Below are positions 37,001-43,588 of a DNA stretch of 64,000 nt, in pieces. The position numbers and the translations under genes are program-made. The notes under the pieces were generated by a model, which saw only the letters and a list, made by a program, of their open reading frames with translations, was not told the DNA's origin and ran no database searches. Source of the stretch: Agromyces sp. CF514 (GTDB lineage Bacteria; Actinomycetota; Actinomycetes; Actinomycetales; Microbacteriaceae); the NCBI RefSeq assembly GCF_900113185.1, contig NZ_FOZD01000002.1, forward strand, positions 682,001 through 746,000. The letters run 5' to 3'. The stretch's first letter is position 1. Every line of letters starts with the position of its first letter.

Positions 37001-37350
37001 CGGGCAAGGATTCGGCCGGCTACGGCGGCACGCTGCACTGCGCGCTGCTCGGCCAGCTGGGACCGAACTTCGTCACGGCGCCGGTGATCGACCTCGCGGT
37101 CCACGTGAGGGAGGGCACGAAGCTCTCGTCGATCGACAACACGGGCGAGGTCTGCTGGCAGACCGCCGACGATCCCGACCCGGCGACCGAGTGCGCCGAT
37201 GACACGGTCACCGTGCTCCTCGGCGGAACGGCCGTCACCGGGTTCGCCGGCGGGCCTTGGGTCTGGGGGGCAGCGGGGCTCGTGATCCTCGGCGGCCTGG
37301 CGGTCACCTGGGTGATGATCAGGCGGCGCCGGGAGGCATCCGGAGGCTGA
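28090..37350 (+). CDS. Giant modular surface protein with VWA domain and DUF11-like repeats (about 3086 aa)
   Basis: Order of parts: a long Arg-rich n-region and signal peptide (cleavage near Ala56 in TMALA-EATDP); a Thr/Pro/Asp/Glu-rich linker (57-135); a prealbumin-like domain; a von Willebrand A domain from about 318 with MIDAS DLSGS (328-332), the Thr in TGSTNWDRG and VLTDGNP; SpaA/prealbumin-type domains; six tandem modules, each opening with a DGTW.Y.I.VTN-like motif (Asp at 1129, 1278, 1422, 1563, 1707, 1852); further prealbumin-like domains; copies at 2309 and 2456; weaker ones after. It ends TAVTG (3047-3051), a hydrophobic segment and RRRREASGG, so it is anchored in membrane or wall. 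Probable adhesin. ATG 28090 or 28093 follows GAAGG. Confidence 0.85.
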   Translation: MMKNNWFGTRDDERAQHPRRSRRRREAARSRSLRGLISSIAVGALLVVGLPTMALAEATDPATDPATTTEATDAAQPTDAAAPTDPATEPPTDPATDPPSDEPSEPPTEEPSEAPVEQAPSEEPEPTQAPLKSAKAAAPQIEQAAAAVLAAPPANTPNASVVVVKVGDDRDLANAGTINPLEGVTLALFTTQTGGSQLADAWATCVSDSAGDCWFQIPNTGTAPNNANRDRELWVRQVGTPTGYFANPLIRTGDADGGNSQQTPYSFRIGNAANSYQLRGNTTYNSTSQFMVGTGNTNRSASGGTWQNSRDNIALPQQCGLDVALVMDLSGSVSPSIVQARAAGVSLVQALEGTPSRVGLFTFGPTAPQAGANNINRPITAVSTPAGVSTVSGWINGLTATGSTNWDRGIYQVASSAASYDVAIVLTDGNPTVYGTETAPGNFTRIREVENAIFSANAVKKEGTRVIALGVGSGVTAPSTALNLAAISGPTKYNGSNSATADYYQEASYTAAAAALRALALGNCKGGVSVVKQVIPPGGTTANAQPAAGWAIGASNATNGITVGTPNPATGQTDGTGAISYPLDFPGGVTGSVTIRETQQAGYTNEQQAGINAVCRDLSTDPATNVPVTNAPDVPGQPGVVVPVSATSAISCTFYNRAPNPAAQIVVNKLWAVNGAPAVPHGSQDPSLTGISTINGSQVGFGNQQGGFSQGQVVPVGESLGQLPLLCTITSQILTKANGVGTNVDVSAGKTYAATLAAGLNTYEITNTVSCPTRLTLFKTVQGGPAAKGDWTLTSLPPVDGPGGPYLPGPTGADTGTGVVANVTPTAYYPLTETGNTANTALYVQPFTGDPAQRVPGSSGTWNCVTLNADGGTTGAGNNAGGLNGGVRVPFGTWVGCTAVNQTSQVQLNKVVDPSNGGTAVPNDWDLRTTPASTANGEVTSTVKSGSTVYLRPGSTYDLSELNGPAGYDQKSLQCNTGPNGTYVDATSVNLPPTDAAICVFTNIAKLPKLSLDKVVAPSGVADKTSWTLSASRADNAAVVASGAGGTGGYVDVPSGVAFNLAESTGLPNSGEFQAGTWQCTVNGGAPIGGPLLPALAPGDQAACVVTNTLKPVVPTITKTAAIPTPNADGSWTVGYDIVVTNPSNFLDLTYALSDQLDFGGDVTVNGASYQRTLPAPPGASTPWSAAFDAVQDFAGEPTLAKGTSHTWHVTVNATVAPGADFGGTSPTACDAGTPGTVGFLNTAVMTVAGVDYPAQDCSIPVKPTIAKVGGTAVDNGDGTWTLPYTITMTNPSATTGVVYDLEDTLDLPASAEQVGPPTVVSKPAGVTTEPGWTGAVPNELLADDIALAGGAAAHVYQISVTVRLGADDPAYTCPNPDGLNNTATLVSGNQTTDATGCVTVNPPTITHTKTVVPGSVVQGSDGTWTIAYDIVVTNGGAVGGTYSLADSLHFGTGVDLGGATYAVTKDGAPYATPWAGSGDLAVDAYLAAGTATTYRITVAGIALDGPDLTPAQSACPSDSSNGAFNNTATLEVAGVSTDESACDSPSAPKIVKSGATSVQQLDGTWNVSYTLTVSNTDPGAKPSFYTLTDDPAFPAGVDYLSYQIDANPPVSPYDGSEFTVVTNQAIAAGATDVYTVLLNVDAPVGDIEPEQLECATENNPDGVGFLNEATVTSGEIVRSDDDCTNISRGGEPTVVKDDPTVTQGGDGVWTIVYDITVTGNSEFVSRYTLDDTLRFGPEIDIQSASWTGETSGSWADPTADPTAELVPTNKVIGIDAVHTYTVTVTATVDAAAFEDPTTNTCAFTENDQNVGFLNEAALTSNGIVSTDTGCALPAEPEIEKSTVGDVTQVGDHWEATYEITVTNLSADQDLVYDLDDTPDFAGGVTITDREVTSADVTVDPAWNGASPSTDTIVEDETLPGGATHTFTVVVSFTVDDVEGSDELLCEGDGGKGLLNGAEVVSGDTYTDDACYDVPIVVELHKDWVINGSDPIAWDSDDLPDGFTAQAVLDGEPVSWDVEYGPYALHDEVNVAESDVVIPEGCTLEDTTGTGDQELVDPHNTFTVTNVVECTQTVTLTKVVQNPNGGDGVAADWTVSASSLDDGFGGPGTTSGPVAVGVGYTLNEVSVVWENGVEYEVTATWTCESESGEDAFTLVSTPGSVNATLTVNTYGANVDCEIENSDIAPTLELEKIVAPDEVAADFPPTLWHLSASDNGTPVIEGDGGASGDVMSNTPYDLAESADFPEADEFEAGDWICVDDSQDPPAPVILDDDAVTLQPGQDVSCSITNTAQPATYVVEKTVDSAEQQPDGTWLIEYTITVENTSGVSPLEYDLSDDLSNFGEGITIDEASWSSSYGDDGTWDGLPDTLEETLATDQPLGAGDTDTFEVEVVATVTEDAWTEETTVCTTGEMFGEGGFRNVATVTIDELPTVVTDCDEPGTSTAVKTVLGAPLYNGDGTFDVSYEITVTNDSEKDQYYDLRDTPAFPAGTTFTASALDPDGDRVADWTGVASDPDGTLLADGRALPAGTTEVWTISATVEVDTISNTDDAKCLENTEGHGFYNGGEFSTGTITTPISGCVDIPIVDVGIEKTAELPEGVTAVDDTEDADFNWVLTVTNHGLPVQDLEVTDLIDPTLEITGPATFEAPENWTESTVGNQFTANYTGTFEEDQVTTITIPVRVLPAEVEAPPAVGPDDPPPVMPPFPENQVIPNTACVATSGYEPPVPEIAALALEVPEGNIGDIFPDNDCADADVPVKKVDAGAYVRCVADVPWLYFDVRATENVTPGDITVTWKSADGTLTKVQTIPWDQRNSRLLWPGAAVDADGIPYAFPGWRPITEEDLANPGSVVPGTRFLDLILDETVDTYPWRDTENPASITFSVNPSQSVLAVYPQALPTCAIDRPAELQIDKTASVTDTKAGADYTYSLQVTSVGTGATNPTEVFDEIPSDLRVDAITTAPAPAFPRWEDCEVTGKDSAGYGGTLHCALLGQLGPNFVTAPVIDLAVHVREGTKLSSIDNTGEVCWQTADDPDPATECADDTVTVLLGGTAVTGFAGGPWVWGAAGLVILGGLAVTWVMIRRRREASGG
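31474..34000 (+). repeat. Six tandem protein modules of about 144 residues inside the surface-protein gene
   Basis: The opening motif D-G-x-W-x(3)-Y-x-I-x-V-T-N recurs at codons 1129, 1278, 1422, 1563, 1707 and 1852, with intervals of 149, 144, 141, 144 and 145 residues. Each module also carries a late Cys pair around a short Asn-x-A/E segment (for example VGFLNTA, NNTATL, VGFLNEA). The copies differ widely in sequence, so they are old duplications and not a slippage repeat. Confidence 0.8.
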
Positions 37351-37357
37351 TCGGCGT

Positions 37358-37388
37358 CGGCCCGGCGGTGTGCGCACCCGCCGGGCCG
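37358..37388 (+). terminator. First hairpin after the surface-protein gene
   Basis: CGGCCCGGCGG and CCGCCGGGCCG pair over 11 bases around a 9-base loop, 7 bases after the stop codon. Confidence 0.65.
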
Positions 37389-37404
37389 ATGCGGCCGGAC
37401 ACCT

Positions 37405-37426
37405 GATCGCGAGGGGGAACGCGATC
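37405..37426. other. Hairpin GATCGCG-N8-CGCGATC
   Basis: A 7-base perfect stem between the two stronger terminators of the surface-protein gene. Confidence 0.4.
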
Positions 37427-37435
37427 GGGAACGAG

Positions 37436-37466
37436 GAAGGGCCGATGCGAATCGCATCGGCCCTTC
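37436..37466. terminator. Bidirectional terminator between the surface-protein gene and sdhB
   Basis: GAAGGGCCGATGC-GAATC-GCATCGGCCCTTC, a 13-base perfect stem with T-rich sequence on the right (TTCTTCA) and a short A-rich mirror on the left. It lies between two convergent genes and can serve both. Confidence 0.8.
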
Positions 37467-37496
37467 TTCACTGCGACCACGTCGCGTTCGGGTTCG

Positions 37497-38258
37497 TCAG
37501 GGCTTGCCCCGCATGATGGCCTGCTTGACCTCGGCGATGGCCTTGGTCACCTCGATGCCGCGCGGGCATGCGTCGGTGCAGTTGAAGGTCGTGCGGCAGC
37601 GCCACACGCCCTCCTTGTCGTTCAGGATGTCGAGGCGGACGTTCGCCGCGTCGTCGCGGTCGTCGAAGATGAACCGGTGCGCGTTGACGATCGCCGCGGG
37701 GCCGAAGTACTGGCCGTCGGTCCAGAACACGGGGCACGACGAGGTGCACGCGGCGCACAGGATGCACTTGGTGGTGTCGTCGAAGATCTCGCGCTTGGCG
37801 ATCGACTGCACGCGCTCCTTGCCGGCCTCGGGCTTCGAGTTGGCGATGAGGAACGGCTGCACCTCGCGGTAGCTCGCGAAGAAGGGCTCCATGTCGACGA
37901 CGAGGTCCTTCTCGAGCGGCAGGCCCTTGATGGCCTCCACGTAGATGGGCTTCGAGATGTCGAGGTCCTTGATGAGGGTCTTGCACGCGAGCCGGTTGCG
38001 GCCGTTGATCCGCATCGCGTCGGATCCGCAGATGCCGTGCGCGCACGACCGGCGGAACGTGAGCGAACCGTCCTGCTCCCACTTGATCTTGTGCAGGGCG
38101 TCGAGCACGCGGTCGGTCGCGTACATCTCGACGTCGAAGTCCTGCCAGCGCGGTTCGGTGTCGACGTCGGGGTCGAACCTGCGGATCAGGAACGTGACGG
38201 TGAACGCCTGGATGGCGGCCTCTGCGGCCGGCGGCTGCTCGAGCGTGGTGGTGCTCAC
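37497..38258 (-). CDS. sdhB: Succinate dehydrogenase iron-sulfur subunit
   Basis: Carries electrons from the flavoprotein to quinone through three clusters: the [2Fe-2S] ligands in RRSCAHGICGSDAM...RLACK, the [4Fe-4S] ligands in CILCAACTSSCPVFW and the [3Fe-4S] motif FNCTDACPRGIEVTKAI. 253 residues. Its ATG lies 2 bases after the sdhA stop. Last gene of sdhC-sdhD-sdhA-sdhB. Confidence 0.97.
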   Translation of the reverse strand: MSTTTLEQPPAAEAAIQAFTVTFLIRRFDPDVDTEPRWQDFDVEMYATDRVLDALHKIKWEQDGSLTFRRSCAHGICGSDAMRINGRNRLACKTLIKDLDISKPIYVEAIKGLPLEKDLVVDMEPFFASYREVQPFLIANSKPEAGKERVQSIAKREIFDDTTKCILCAACTSSCPVFWTDGQYFGPAAIVNAHRFIFDDRDDAANVRLDILNDKEGVWRCRTTFNCTDACPRGIEVTKAIAEVKQAIMRGKP

Positions 38259-38260
38259 GA

Positions 38261-40072
38261 TCAGTACTTCCTCTCCATCGGCTGGTATCGGGTGATGGTC
38301 ACGGGTTTCCAGTCGAGCCGGATGTGGTCGGCCGCGTCGGCCGAGTGCGCATCACCCGAGAGGTAGGCCATCGTGTGCTGCATGAAGTTCTCGTCGTCGC
38401 GCTTCGGGAAGTCATCGCGCATGTGGCCGCCGCGGCTCTCCTGCCGGTTGCGGGCCGAGAAGACGACGACCTCGGCGAGGTCGAGCAGGAATCCGAGCTC
38501 GACGGCCTCGAGCAGGTCGGTGTTGAACCGCTTGCCCTTGTCCTGGACGGCGACGTTCTTGTAGCGCTCGCGGAGCCCGGCGATGACGTTCGTGACGTGT
38601 GCGAGGGACTCGTCGGTGCGGAACACCTGGGCGTTCTTGTCCATCTCGTCCTGCAGTTCCTTGCGGATCGCGGCGATGCGCTCGGTGCCGTTCGAGTCGC
38701 GCAGCAGCTGCAGCATGTCGCGGATGCCGGCGGCGGGGTCTTCGGGCAGCGGCGTGAAGTCGACGCCGGAGTTGACGTACTCGACCGCGTTGCGGCCGGC
38801 GCGCTTGCCGAAGACGTTGATGTCGAGCAGCGAGTTCGTGCCGAGGCGGTTGGAGCCGTGCACCGAGACGCACGCGCACTCGCCCGCGGCGTAGAGGCCG
38901 GGCACGACGGTGTCGTTGTCGCGCAGCACCTCGGCCGCGACGTTGGTCGGGATGCCGCCCATGGCGTAGTGCGCGGTGGGCATCACGGGGACGGGCTCGT
39001 AGACGGGGTCGACGCCGAGGTACGTGCGGGCGAACTCGGTGATGTCGGGGAGCTTCGTCTCGAGCACCTCGGCCCCGAGGTGCGTGCAGTCGAGCAGCAC
39101 GTAGTCCTTGTGCGGGCCGGCTCCGCGGCCCTCTGCGACCTCTTGGACCATGCATCGCGCGACGATGTCGCGGGGCGCGAGGTCCTTGATGGTGGGGGCG
39201 TAGCGCTCCATGAACCGCTCGCCGGAGGCGTTGCGGAGGATCGCGCCCTCACCGCGGGCGCCCTCGGTGAGGAGGATGCCGAGGCCTGCGAGGCCGGTGG
39301 GGTGGAACTGGAAGAACTCCATGTCCTCGAGGGGGAGTCCCTTGCGCCAGATGATGCCGACGCCGTCGCCCGTCAGGGTGTGGGCATTGGAGGTCGTCTT
39401 GTAGATCTTGCCGAAGCCGCCGGTGGCGAAGATGATCGCCTTGGCCTGGAAGACGTGCAGCTCACCCGTCGCGAGCTCGTAGGCGACGATGCCGGAGGGC
39501 TGCTCGACGCCGTCGACCTCGGTCATGATGATGTCGAGCGCGTAGTACTCGTTGTAGAACTCGATGCCGAGCCTGACGCAGTTCTGGAAGAGCGTCTGCA
39601 GGATCATGTGGCCGGTGCGGTCGGCCGCGTAGCAGGCCCGGCGCACGGGCGCCTTGCCGTGGTCGCGCGTGTGGCCGCCGAAGCGGCGCTGGTCGATCTT
39701 GCCCTCGGGCGTGCGGTTGAACGGCAGGCCCATGTTCTCGAGGTCGATGACCGCGTCGATCGCCTCTTTCGCGAGGATCTCGGCCGCGTCCTGGTCGACG
39801 AGGTAGTCGCCGCCCTTGACGGTGTCGAAGGTGTGCCACTCCCAGCTGTCCTCTTCGACGTTGGCCAGGGCCGCGGCCATGCCGCCCTGCGCGGCGCCCG
39901 TGTGGGAGCGCGTCGGGTAGAGCTTCGAGATGACGGCGGTCTTCGCGCCGGGGCCGGCCTCGATCGCGGCACGCATGCCCGCGCCGCCGGCGCCGACGAT
40001 CACGATGTCGTACTGGTGGTAGTGGACTCCGTCGACGACCTTCGTCTCGACGTGTGCGCTCTGGGACGTCAC
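38261..40072 (-). CDS. sdhA: Succinate dehydrogenase flavoprotein subunit
   Basis: Oxidises succinate to fumarate. FAD binding motif [19 protein letters not shown], the His of the covalent FAD region [14 protein letters not shown], and the [19 protein letters not shown] motif are present, with the substrate-domain segment [14 protein letters not shown]. 603 residues, in the normal range. sdhD stops 7 bases upstream. The [20 protein letters not shown] start is typical for Microbacteriaceae-like SdhA. Confidence 0.97.
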   Translation of the reverse strand: MTSQSAHVETKVVDGVHYHQYDIVIVGAGGAGMRAAIEAGPGAKTAVISKLYPTRSHTGAAQGGMAAALANVEEDSWEWHTFDTVKGGDYLVDQDAAEILAKEAIDAVIDLENMGLPFNRTPEGKIDQRRFGGHTRDHGKAPVRRACYAADRTGHMILQTLFQNCVRLGIEFYNEYYALDIIMTEVDGVEQPSGIVAYELATGELHVFQAKAIIFATGGFGKIYKTTSNAHTLTGDGVGIIWRKGLPLEDMEFFQFHPTGLAGLGILLTEGARGEGAILRNASGERFMERYAPTIKDLAPRDIVARCMVQEVAEGRGAGPHKDYVLLDCTHLGAEVLETKLPDITEFARTYLGVDPVYEPVPVMPTAHYAMGGIPTNVAAEVLRDNDTVVPGLYAAGECACVSVHGSNRLGTNSLLDINVFGKRAGRNAVEYVNSGVDFTPLPEDPAAGIRDMLQLLRDSNGTERIAAIRKELQDEMDKNAQVFRTDESLAHVTNVIAGLRERYKNVAVQDKGKRFNTDLLEAVELGFLLDLAEVVVFSARNRQESRGGHMRDDFPKRDDENFMQHTMAYLSGDAHSADAADHIRLDWKPVTITRYQPMERKY

Positions 40073-40079
40073 GGTTCTC

Positions 40080-40526
40080 CTAGGCAGCGGGGCAGAACGA
40101 GGGAAGCAGGTCGGCGGGGGAGCCTGCGGGGCACGGGTCGAACGTGAAGACCACGAGCGTGCCGAGCACGATGAGCACGGTCGCCGCGAGGAACAGCGCG
40201 CCCTTCAGCACCTTCTGCGTCGTGCCGGGGTTCGTGTAGTCGTTCACGATGGTGCGCATGCCGTTGGCGCCGTGGATGAGGGCGAGCCACAGCATCAGCA
40301 CGTCCCACCACTGCCAGAACGGGTCGGCCCACTTGCCGCCCACGAACCCGAAGTCGATGGCCTTGACGCCCTCGCCGACGAGGAGGTTGACGAAGAGGTG
40401 GCCGAAGATGAGCACGAGCAGCACGACGCCGCTCGCACGCATGTAGATCCAGCCCCACTTCTCGAGGTTGGGCCCGCGGGTGCGGGTGCGGGGTGCCTGG
40501 CTGCGAGGCGCTTCGATGACGGACAT
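40080..40526 (-). CDS. sdhD: Succinate dehydrogenase membrane anchor subunit D
   Basis: Three membrane segments ([60 protein letters not shown]). His in FGHLFVNL and [16 protein letters not shown] is placed as the haem b ligands in SdhD. It forms the quinone site with SdhC. 148 residues; the N-terminal 35 are basic and Pro/Arg-rich. Confidence 0.92.
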   Translation of the reverse strand: MSVIEAPRSQAPRTRTRGPNLEKWGWIYMRASGVVLLVLIFGHLFVNLLVGEGVKAIDFGFVGGKWADPFWQWWDVLMLWLALIHGANGMRTIVNDYTNPGTTQKVLKGALFLAATVLIVLGTLVVFTFDPCPAGSPADLLPSFCPAA

Positions 40527-40538
40527 GTCGGCGGCTCC

Positions 40539-40967
40539 TTAGTGGCTGAAGACGTTCATGAGGTGGCGGGGCGCGAAGCCGAGCATCGTGACGACCCAGA
40601 GGGCGATGACGATGTAGAAGAGCACCTTCTGGTTCCGCGTGGCCCAGGACCAGAGGTCTACGAGGATGATCCGGATGCCGTTGAAGGCGTGGAACACGAT
40701 CGCGCCGACGAGGGCGACCTCGCCGAGGCCCATGATGGGCGTCTGGTACGTGCCGATGACGGCGTTGTAGGCCTCGGGGCTCACCCGCACCAGCGCGGTG
40801 TCGAGGATGTGCACCAGGAGGAAGAAGAAGATGGCGACACCGGTGATCCGGTGCAGTACCCACGACCACATTCCCTCTCGGCCGCGATACAGCGTGCCGC
40901 CCGGCTTCTGTTTCGCCGGCTTCGCGGGTGCGGCCAGGGTTCCTGCCGAGTTCTCTGGCATGAACAA
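40539..40967 (-). CDS. sdhC: Succinate dehydrogenase cytochrome b subunit
   Basis: The SdhC signature RGREGMWSWVLHRITGVAIF with Ser and Arg of the quinone site is at 29-48, and the haem-ligand region GAIVFHAFNGIRIILVDLW follows. Three membrane helices, 142 residues. ATG 40967 has CAGGGAGGGTTGTTC upstream. First gene of the operon, transcribed from the TACAAT box at 41033. Confidence 0.94.
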   Translation of the reverse strand: MFMPENSAGTLAAPAKPAKQKPGGTLYRGREGMWSWVLHRITGVAIFFFLLVHILDTALVRVSPEAYNAVIGTYQTPIMGLGEVALVGAIVFHAFNGIRIILVDLWSWATRNQKVLFYIVIALWVVTMLGFAPRHLMNVFSH

Positions 40968-41032
40968 CCCTCCCTGGCTGTGTGAAAGGCCCTGCGACTT
41001 CAGGGCGCGAACGGGCCGAACGACCCGATGCG

Positions 41033-41038
41033 ATTGTA
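41033..41038 (-). promoter_or_regulatory. sdhC: -10 box TACAAT of the sdhCDAB operon
   Basis: TACAAT is one base from the consensus TATAAT and lies 66 bases before the sdhC start, giving a leader of about 60 bases. No consensus -35 hexamer is present, which suggests an activator. Confidence 0.55.
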
Positions 41039-41062
41039 GTCCGGGGGCCGCGGGACCGCCGC

Positions 41063-41092
41063 TTAGGGCCGCCTAACTCTCTCGACGTCGAG
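41063..41092. promoter_or_regulatory. Two palindromes between sdhC and manC
   Basis: TTAGG-GCCG-CCTAA (41063-41076) lies 25 bases upstream of the sdh -10 box, where an activator would bind; CTCGACGTCGAG (41081-41092) is a perfect 12-base palindrome next to it. Both are also within 100 bases of the manC start, so either operon could be controlled. Confidence 0.45.
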
Positions 41093-41148
41093 ATATCGTC
41101 CCGGTTCGGGCCGGGAAATTCCGCGGGTCGGATGTCGAGGGCGCCCGG

Positions 41149-41154
41149 TATCCT
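41149..41154 (+). promoter_or_regulatory. manC: -10 box TATCCT, leaderless manC
   Basis: TATCCT followed by CTGACTC and ATG 41162, exactly 7 bases, without any ribosome binding site. Confidence 0.55.
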
Positions 41155-41161
41155 CTGACTC

Positions 41162-42286
41162 ATGTCTCCGCGTGCAGAACCTCTCGACGACTTCTACACC
41201 GTGATCCCCGCGGGCGGGGTCGGGTCGCGGCTGTGGCCGCTCTCCCGAGCCGACGCCCCGAAGTTCCTGCACGATCTCACCGGCTCCGGGCAGACCCTCC
41301 TCAAGGACACGTGGGATCGCCTCGCGCCGCTCTCGGGCGACCGGCGCGTCATGGTGGTCACGGGCCGGGCGCACCGCGCCGCGGTCGAGGCGCAGCTGCC
41401 CGACCTCGTCGACGAGAACGTCGTGCTCGAGAGCGAGCCCCGCGACTCGACGGCCGCCATCGGCCTCGCCGCCGCGATCCTCGAGCGGCGCGAACCCGGC
41501 GTGATCATCGGGTCGTTCGCCGCCGACCATGTGATCTCGGGCGAGGCGCTGTTCCGGTCCGCGGTCGTCGACGCGGTCGCGGCGGCGCGCGCCGGCTACA
41601 TCGCGACGATCGGCATCACGCCGACCGAGCCCGCGGTGGGTTTCGGCTACATCGAGTGCGGCCCCGAGCTTTCGGTACCCGGCGCCAAGCGGGTCGAGCT
41701 CGTGCAGAGCTTCGTCGAGAAGCCCGACCTCGACACCGCGCGCCGATACGTCGAGGGCGGCGCGCACCTCTGGAACGCGGGCATGTTCATCGCGAAGGCG
41801 TCCACGCTCCTCGACGAGATCGCCCGAACGCGGCCCGAGCTGCACGCGGGCCTCGTCGAGCTCGCAGCGGCGTGGGACGACACCGCGACGCGCGGCCCGG
41901 CGGTCGACCGCATCTGGCCGAGGCTCGAGAAGATCGCGATCGACTACTCGGTCGCCGAGCCCGCGGCCGACGCAGGCAGGCTCGTGGTCGTGCGCGGCCA
42001 CTTCCAGTGGGACGACGTCGGCGACTTCGCGTCGCTCGCCAAGCTCAACTCGTCGGGTCGATCCGGCGAGCTCGCGATCCTCGGCGAGCACGCGCGGGTG
42101 CTCGCCGACGCCTCGAGCGGCATCGTGGTCAGCCGTTCCAAGCGCGTCATCAGCCTCATCGGCGTGCAGGACATCGTCGTGGTCGACACGCCCGACGCGC
42201 TGCTCGTGACCACGAGCGAGCACGCGCAGCGCGTGAAGGCCGTCGTCGACGCGCTCCGCCTCGGCGGCTCCGGCGACGTGCTCTAG
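41162..42286 (+). CDS. manC: Mannose-1-phosphate guanylyltransferase
   Basis: Makes GDP-mannose from GTP and mannose 1-phosphate. The nucleotidyltransferase motif IPAGGVGSRLWPLSR is at 15-29 and the FVEKPDLDTARRYV stretch is typical. 374 residues, the single-domain form without the fused isomerase. GDP-mannose serves lipomannan-type glycolipids and protein mannosylation in Actinobacteria; the phosphomannomutase encoded at 52922 could supply its substrate. Confidence 0.92.
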   Translation: MSPRAEPLDDFYTVIPAGGVGSRLWPLSRADAPKFLHDLTGSGQTLLKDTWDRLAPLSGDRRVMVVTGRAHRAAVEAQLPDLVDENVVLESEPRDSTAAIGLAAAILERREPGVIIGSFAADHVISGEALFRSAVVDAVAAARAGYIATIGITPTEPAVGFGYIECGPELSVPGAKRVELVQSFVEKPDLDTARRYVEGGAHLWNAGMFIAKASTLLDEIARTRPELHAGLVELAAAWDDTATRGPAVDRIWPRLEKIAIDYSVAEPAADAGRLVVVRGHFQWDDVGDFASLAKLNSSGRSGELAILGEHARVLADASSGIVVSRSKRVISLIGVQDIVVVDTPDALLVTTSEHAQRVKAVVDALRLGGSGDVL

Positions 42287-42344
42287 CCGCCGCAGCTCCG
42301 GATCGCGGGAATCGAACGCACAGCACGAGTCGTAGGGAGAGCGG

Positions 42345-43400
42345 ATGTCGCACACGAGGTTCGGATTCGGGATCGCGCTCGTCGCGGCATCCGTCGCACT
42401 GGTCGGCTGCCAGGCCGCCCCCGGCGGAACGGAGCCGACCGAGAGCGCTGGCTGCGTGCGCATGGTCACGAACTCGGGCGGTCTCGAGGACCGCTCCTTC
42501 AACCAGTCGAGCTGGGAGGGCCTGCAGCAGGCCGAGTCCGAGCTCGGCGTCGAGGCCGAGGCGATCGTCTCGACCGGCGAGACCGACCTCGCGCCGAACG
42601 TCGAGCAGGCCGTCGACTCGGGGTGCGGCCTGATCGTGACCGTCGGCTGGGAGCTGGCGGATCCGACCCTCGACGCCGCGGGCGCGAACCCCGACGTGTC
42701 ATTCGCGATCGTCGACGAGACCGTCGAGGCCGAGAACGTCAAGCCCGTCGTGTTCGACACCGCGCAGGCGGCCTACCTCGCCGGATACCTCGCCGCCGGC
42801 GTCACGAAGACCGGCGTCGTCGCGACGTTCGGCGGCGGAAACCAGCCGCCCGTGACGCTCTTCATGGACGGCTTCGTCGACGGAGTCGCGAAGTACAACG
42901 AGGTGCACGGCGCGAGCGTGCGCGCGCTCGGCTGGGACAAGGCTGCGCAGGACGGCGCGTTCACGGGCGACTTCGAAGACGTGAACAAGGGCAAGACCCT
43001 CACGCAGGGCTTCATCGACCAGGGCGCCGACGTGATCCTGCCGGTCGCGGGCCAGGTCGGCGAGGGCGCGGCCGCGGCGGCCTCCGAGCACGACGGCGTC
43101 TCGGTGATCTGGGTCGACAGCGACGGCTACGACACACTTCCGGCCGAGTTCCGCCCGATCGTGCTCACGAGCGTGCTGAAGAACACGCAGGACGCGATGG
43201 TCCAGATCGTCGGCGACGTGCAGCAGGGCGCGTTCACGAACGACCCGTACATCGGCACGCTCGAGAACGGCGGCGTCGAGATCGCGCCGTACCACGATCT
43301 CGCGCCGCTCGTGAGCGTCGACCTCGACGCCGAGATCGAGGGGCTCCGACAGGCGATCATCGCCGGGGACATCGTCGTCGAGTCGCCGAGCGCGCCCTGA
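42345..43400 (+). CDS. BMP-family nucleoside-binding lipoprotein, paralogue 1
   Basis: A lipoprotein signal (MSHTRFGFGIALVAASVALVGC, lipobox LVGC at 19-22) followed by the BMP fold: LEDRSFNQSSWEGLQQAESE and GCGLIVTVGWELADP, as in the purine-nucleoside receptor PnrA. 351 residues. It presumably hands nucleosides to the ABC importer encoded at 44872-49024. GTAGGGAGAGCGG precedes ATG 42345. It is related to the next gene over its whole length (shared FDTAQAAYLAGY/FDTAQAAFLAGY, FMDGF, GWD.A.QDG.FTG.FE, YIGTLEN), but has a shorter N-terminal linker. A terminator separates the two. Confidence 0.9.
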   Translation: MSHTRFGFGIALVAASVALVGCQAAPGGTEPTESAGCVRMVTNSGGLEDRSFNQSSWEGLQQAESELGVEAEAIVSTGETDLAPNVEQAVDSGCGLIVTVGWELADPTLDAAGANPDVSFAIVDETVEAENVKPVVFDTAQAAYLAGYLAAGVTKTGVVATFGGGNQPPVTLFMDGFVDGVAKYNEVHGASVRALGWDKAAQDGAFTGDFEDVNKGKTLTQGFIDQGADVILPVAGQVGEGAAAAASEHDGVSVIWVDSDGYDTLPAEFRPIVLTSVLKNTQDAMVQIVGDVQQGAFTNDPYIGTLENGGVEIAPYHDLAPLVSVDLDAEIEGLRQAIIAGDIVVESPSAP

Positions 43401-43418
43401 ATCCAGCCCGCATCGGCG

Positions 43419-43444
43419 GGGACACCCCCGCGCGGGGGTGTCCC
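43419..43444 (+). terminator. Perfect 26-base palindrome between the two BMP genes
   Basis: GGGACACCCCCGC and GCGGGGGTGTCCC are exact complements, 18 bases after the stop of the first BMP gene. It should end that transcript, so the two binding proteins can be expressed separately. Confidence 0.75.
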
Positions 43445-43588
43445 TGCGTGCTCATATGAGCAGAATGTCGCGTCTTCATAACCATTGCATGACGCGTCCG
43501 CAAAGTCGTGGGAGGGCGCGTGCAACATTCGGTAACGTGTGCCCACAGCCCCCGCTCTCTGTCCGGGGCGCACTATTTGGAGGACACA

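Noticed and set aside
30472..37377. A 2301-codon open frame on the minus strand opposite the surface-protein gene
   Set aside because: It is the mirror of a high-GC gene. The Arg/Val/Asp-rich translation has no domain pattern and no conserved motif, whereas the plus strand shows signal peptide, VWA motif and repeats.
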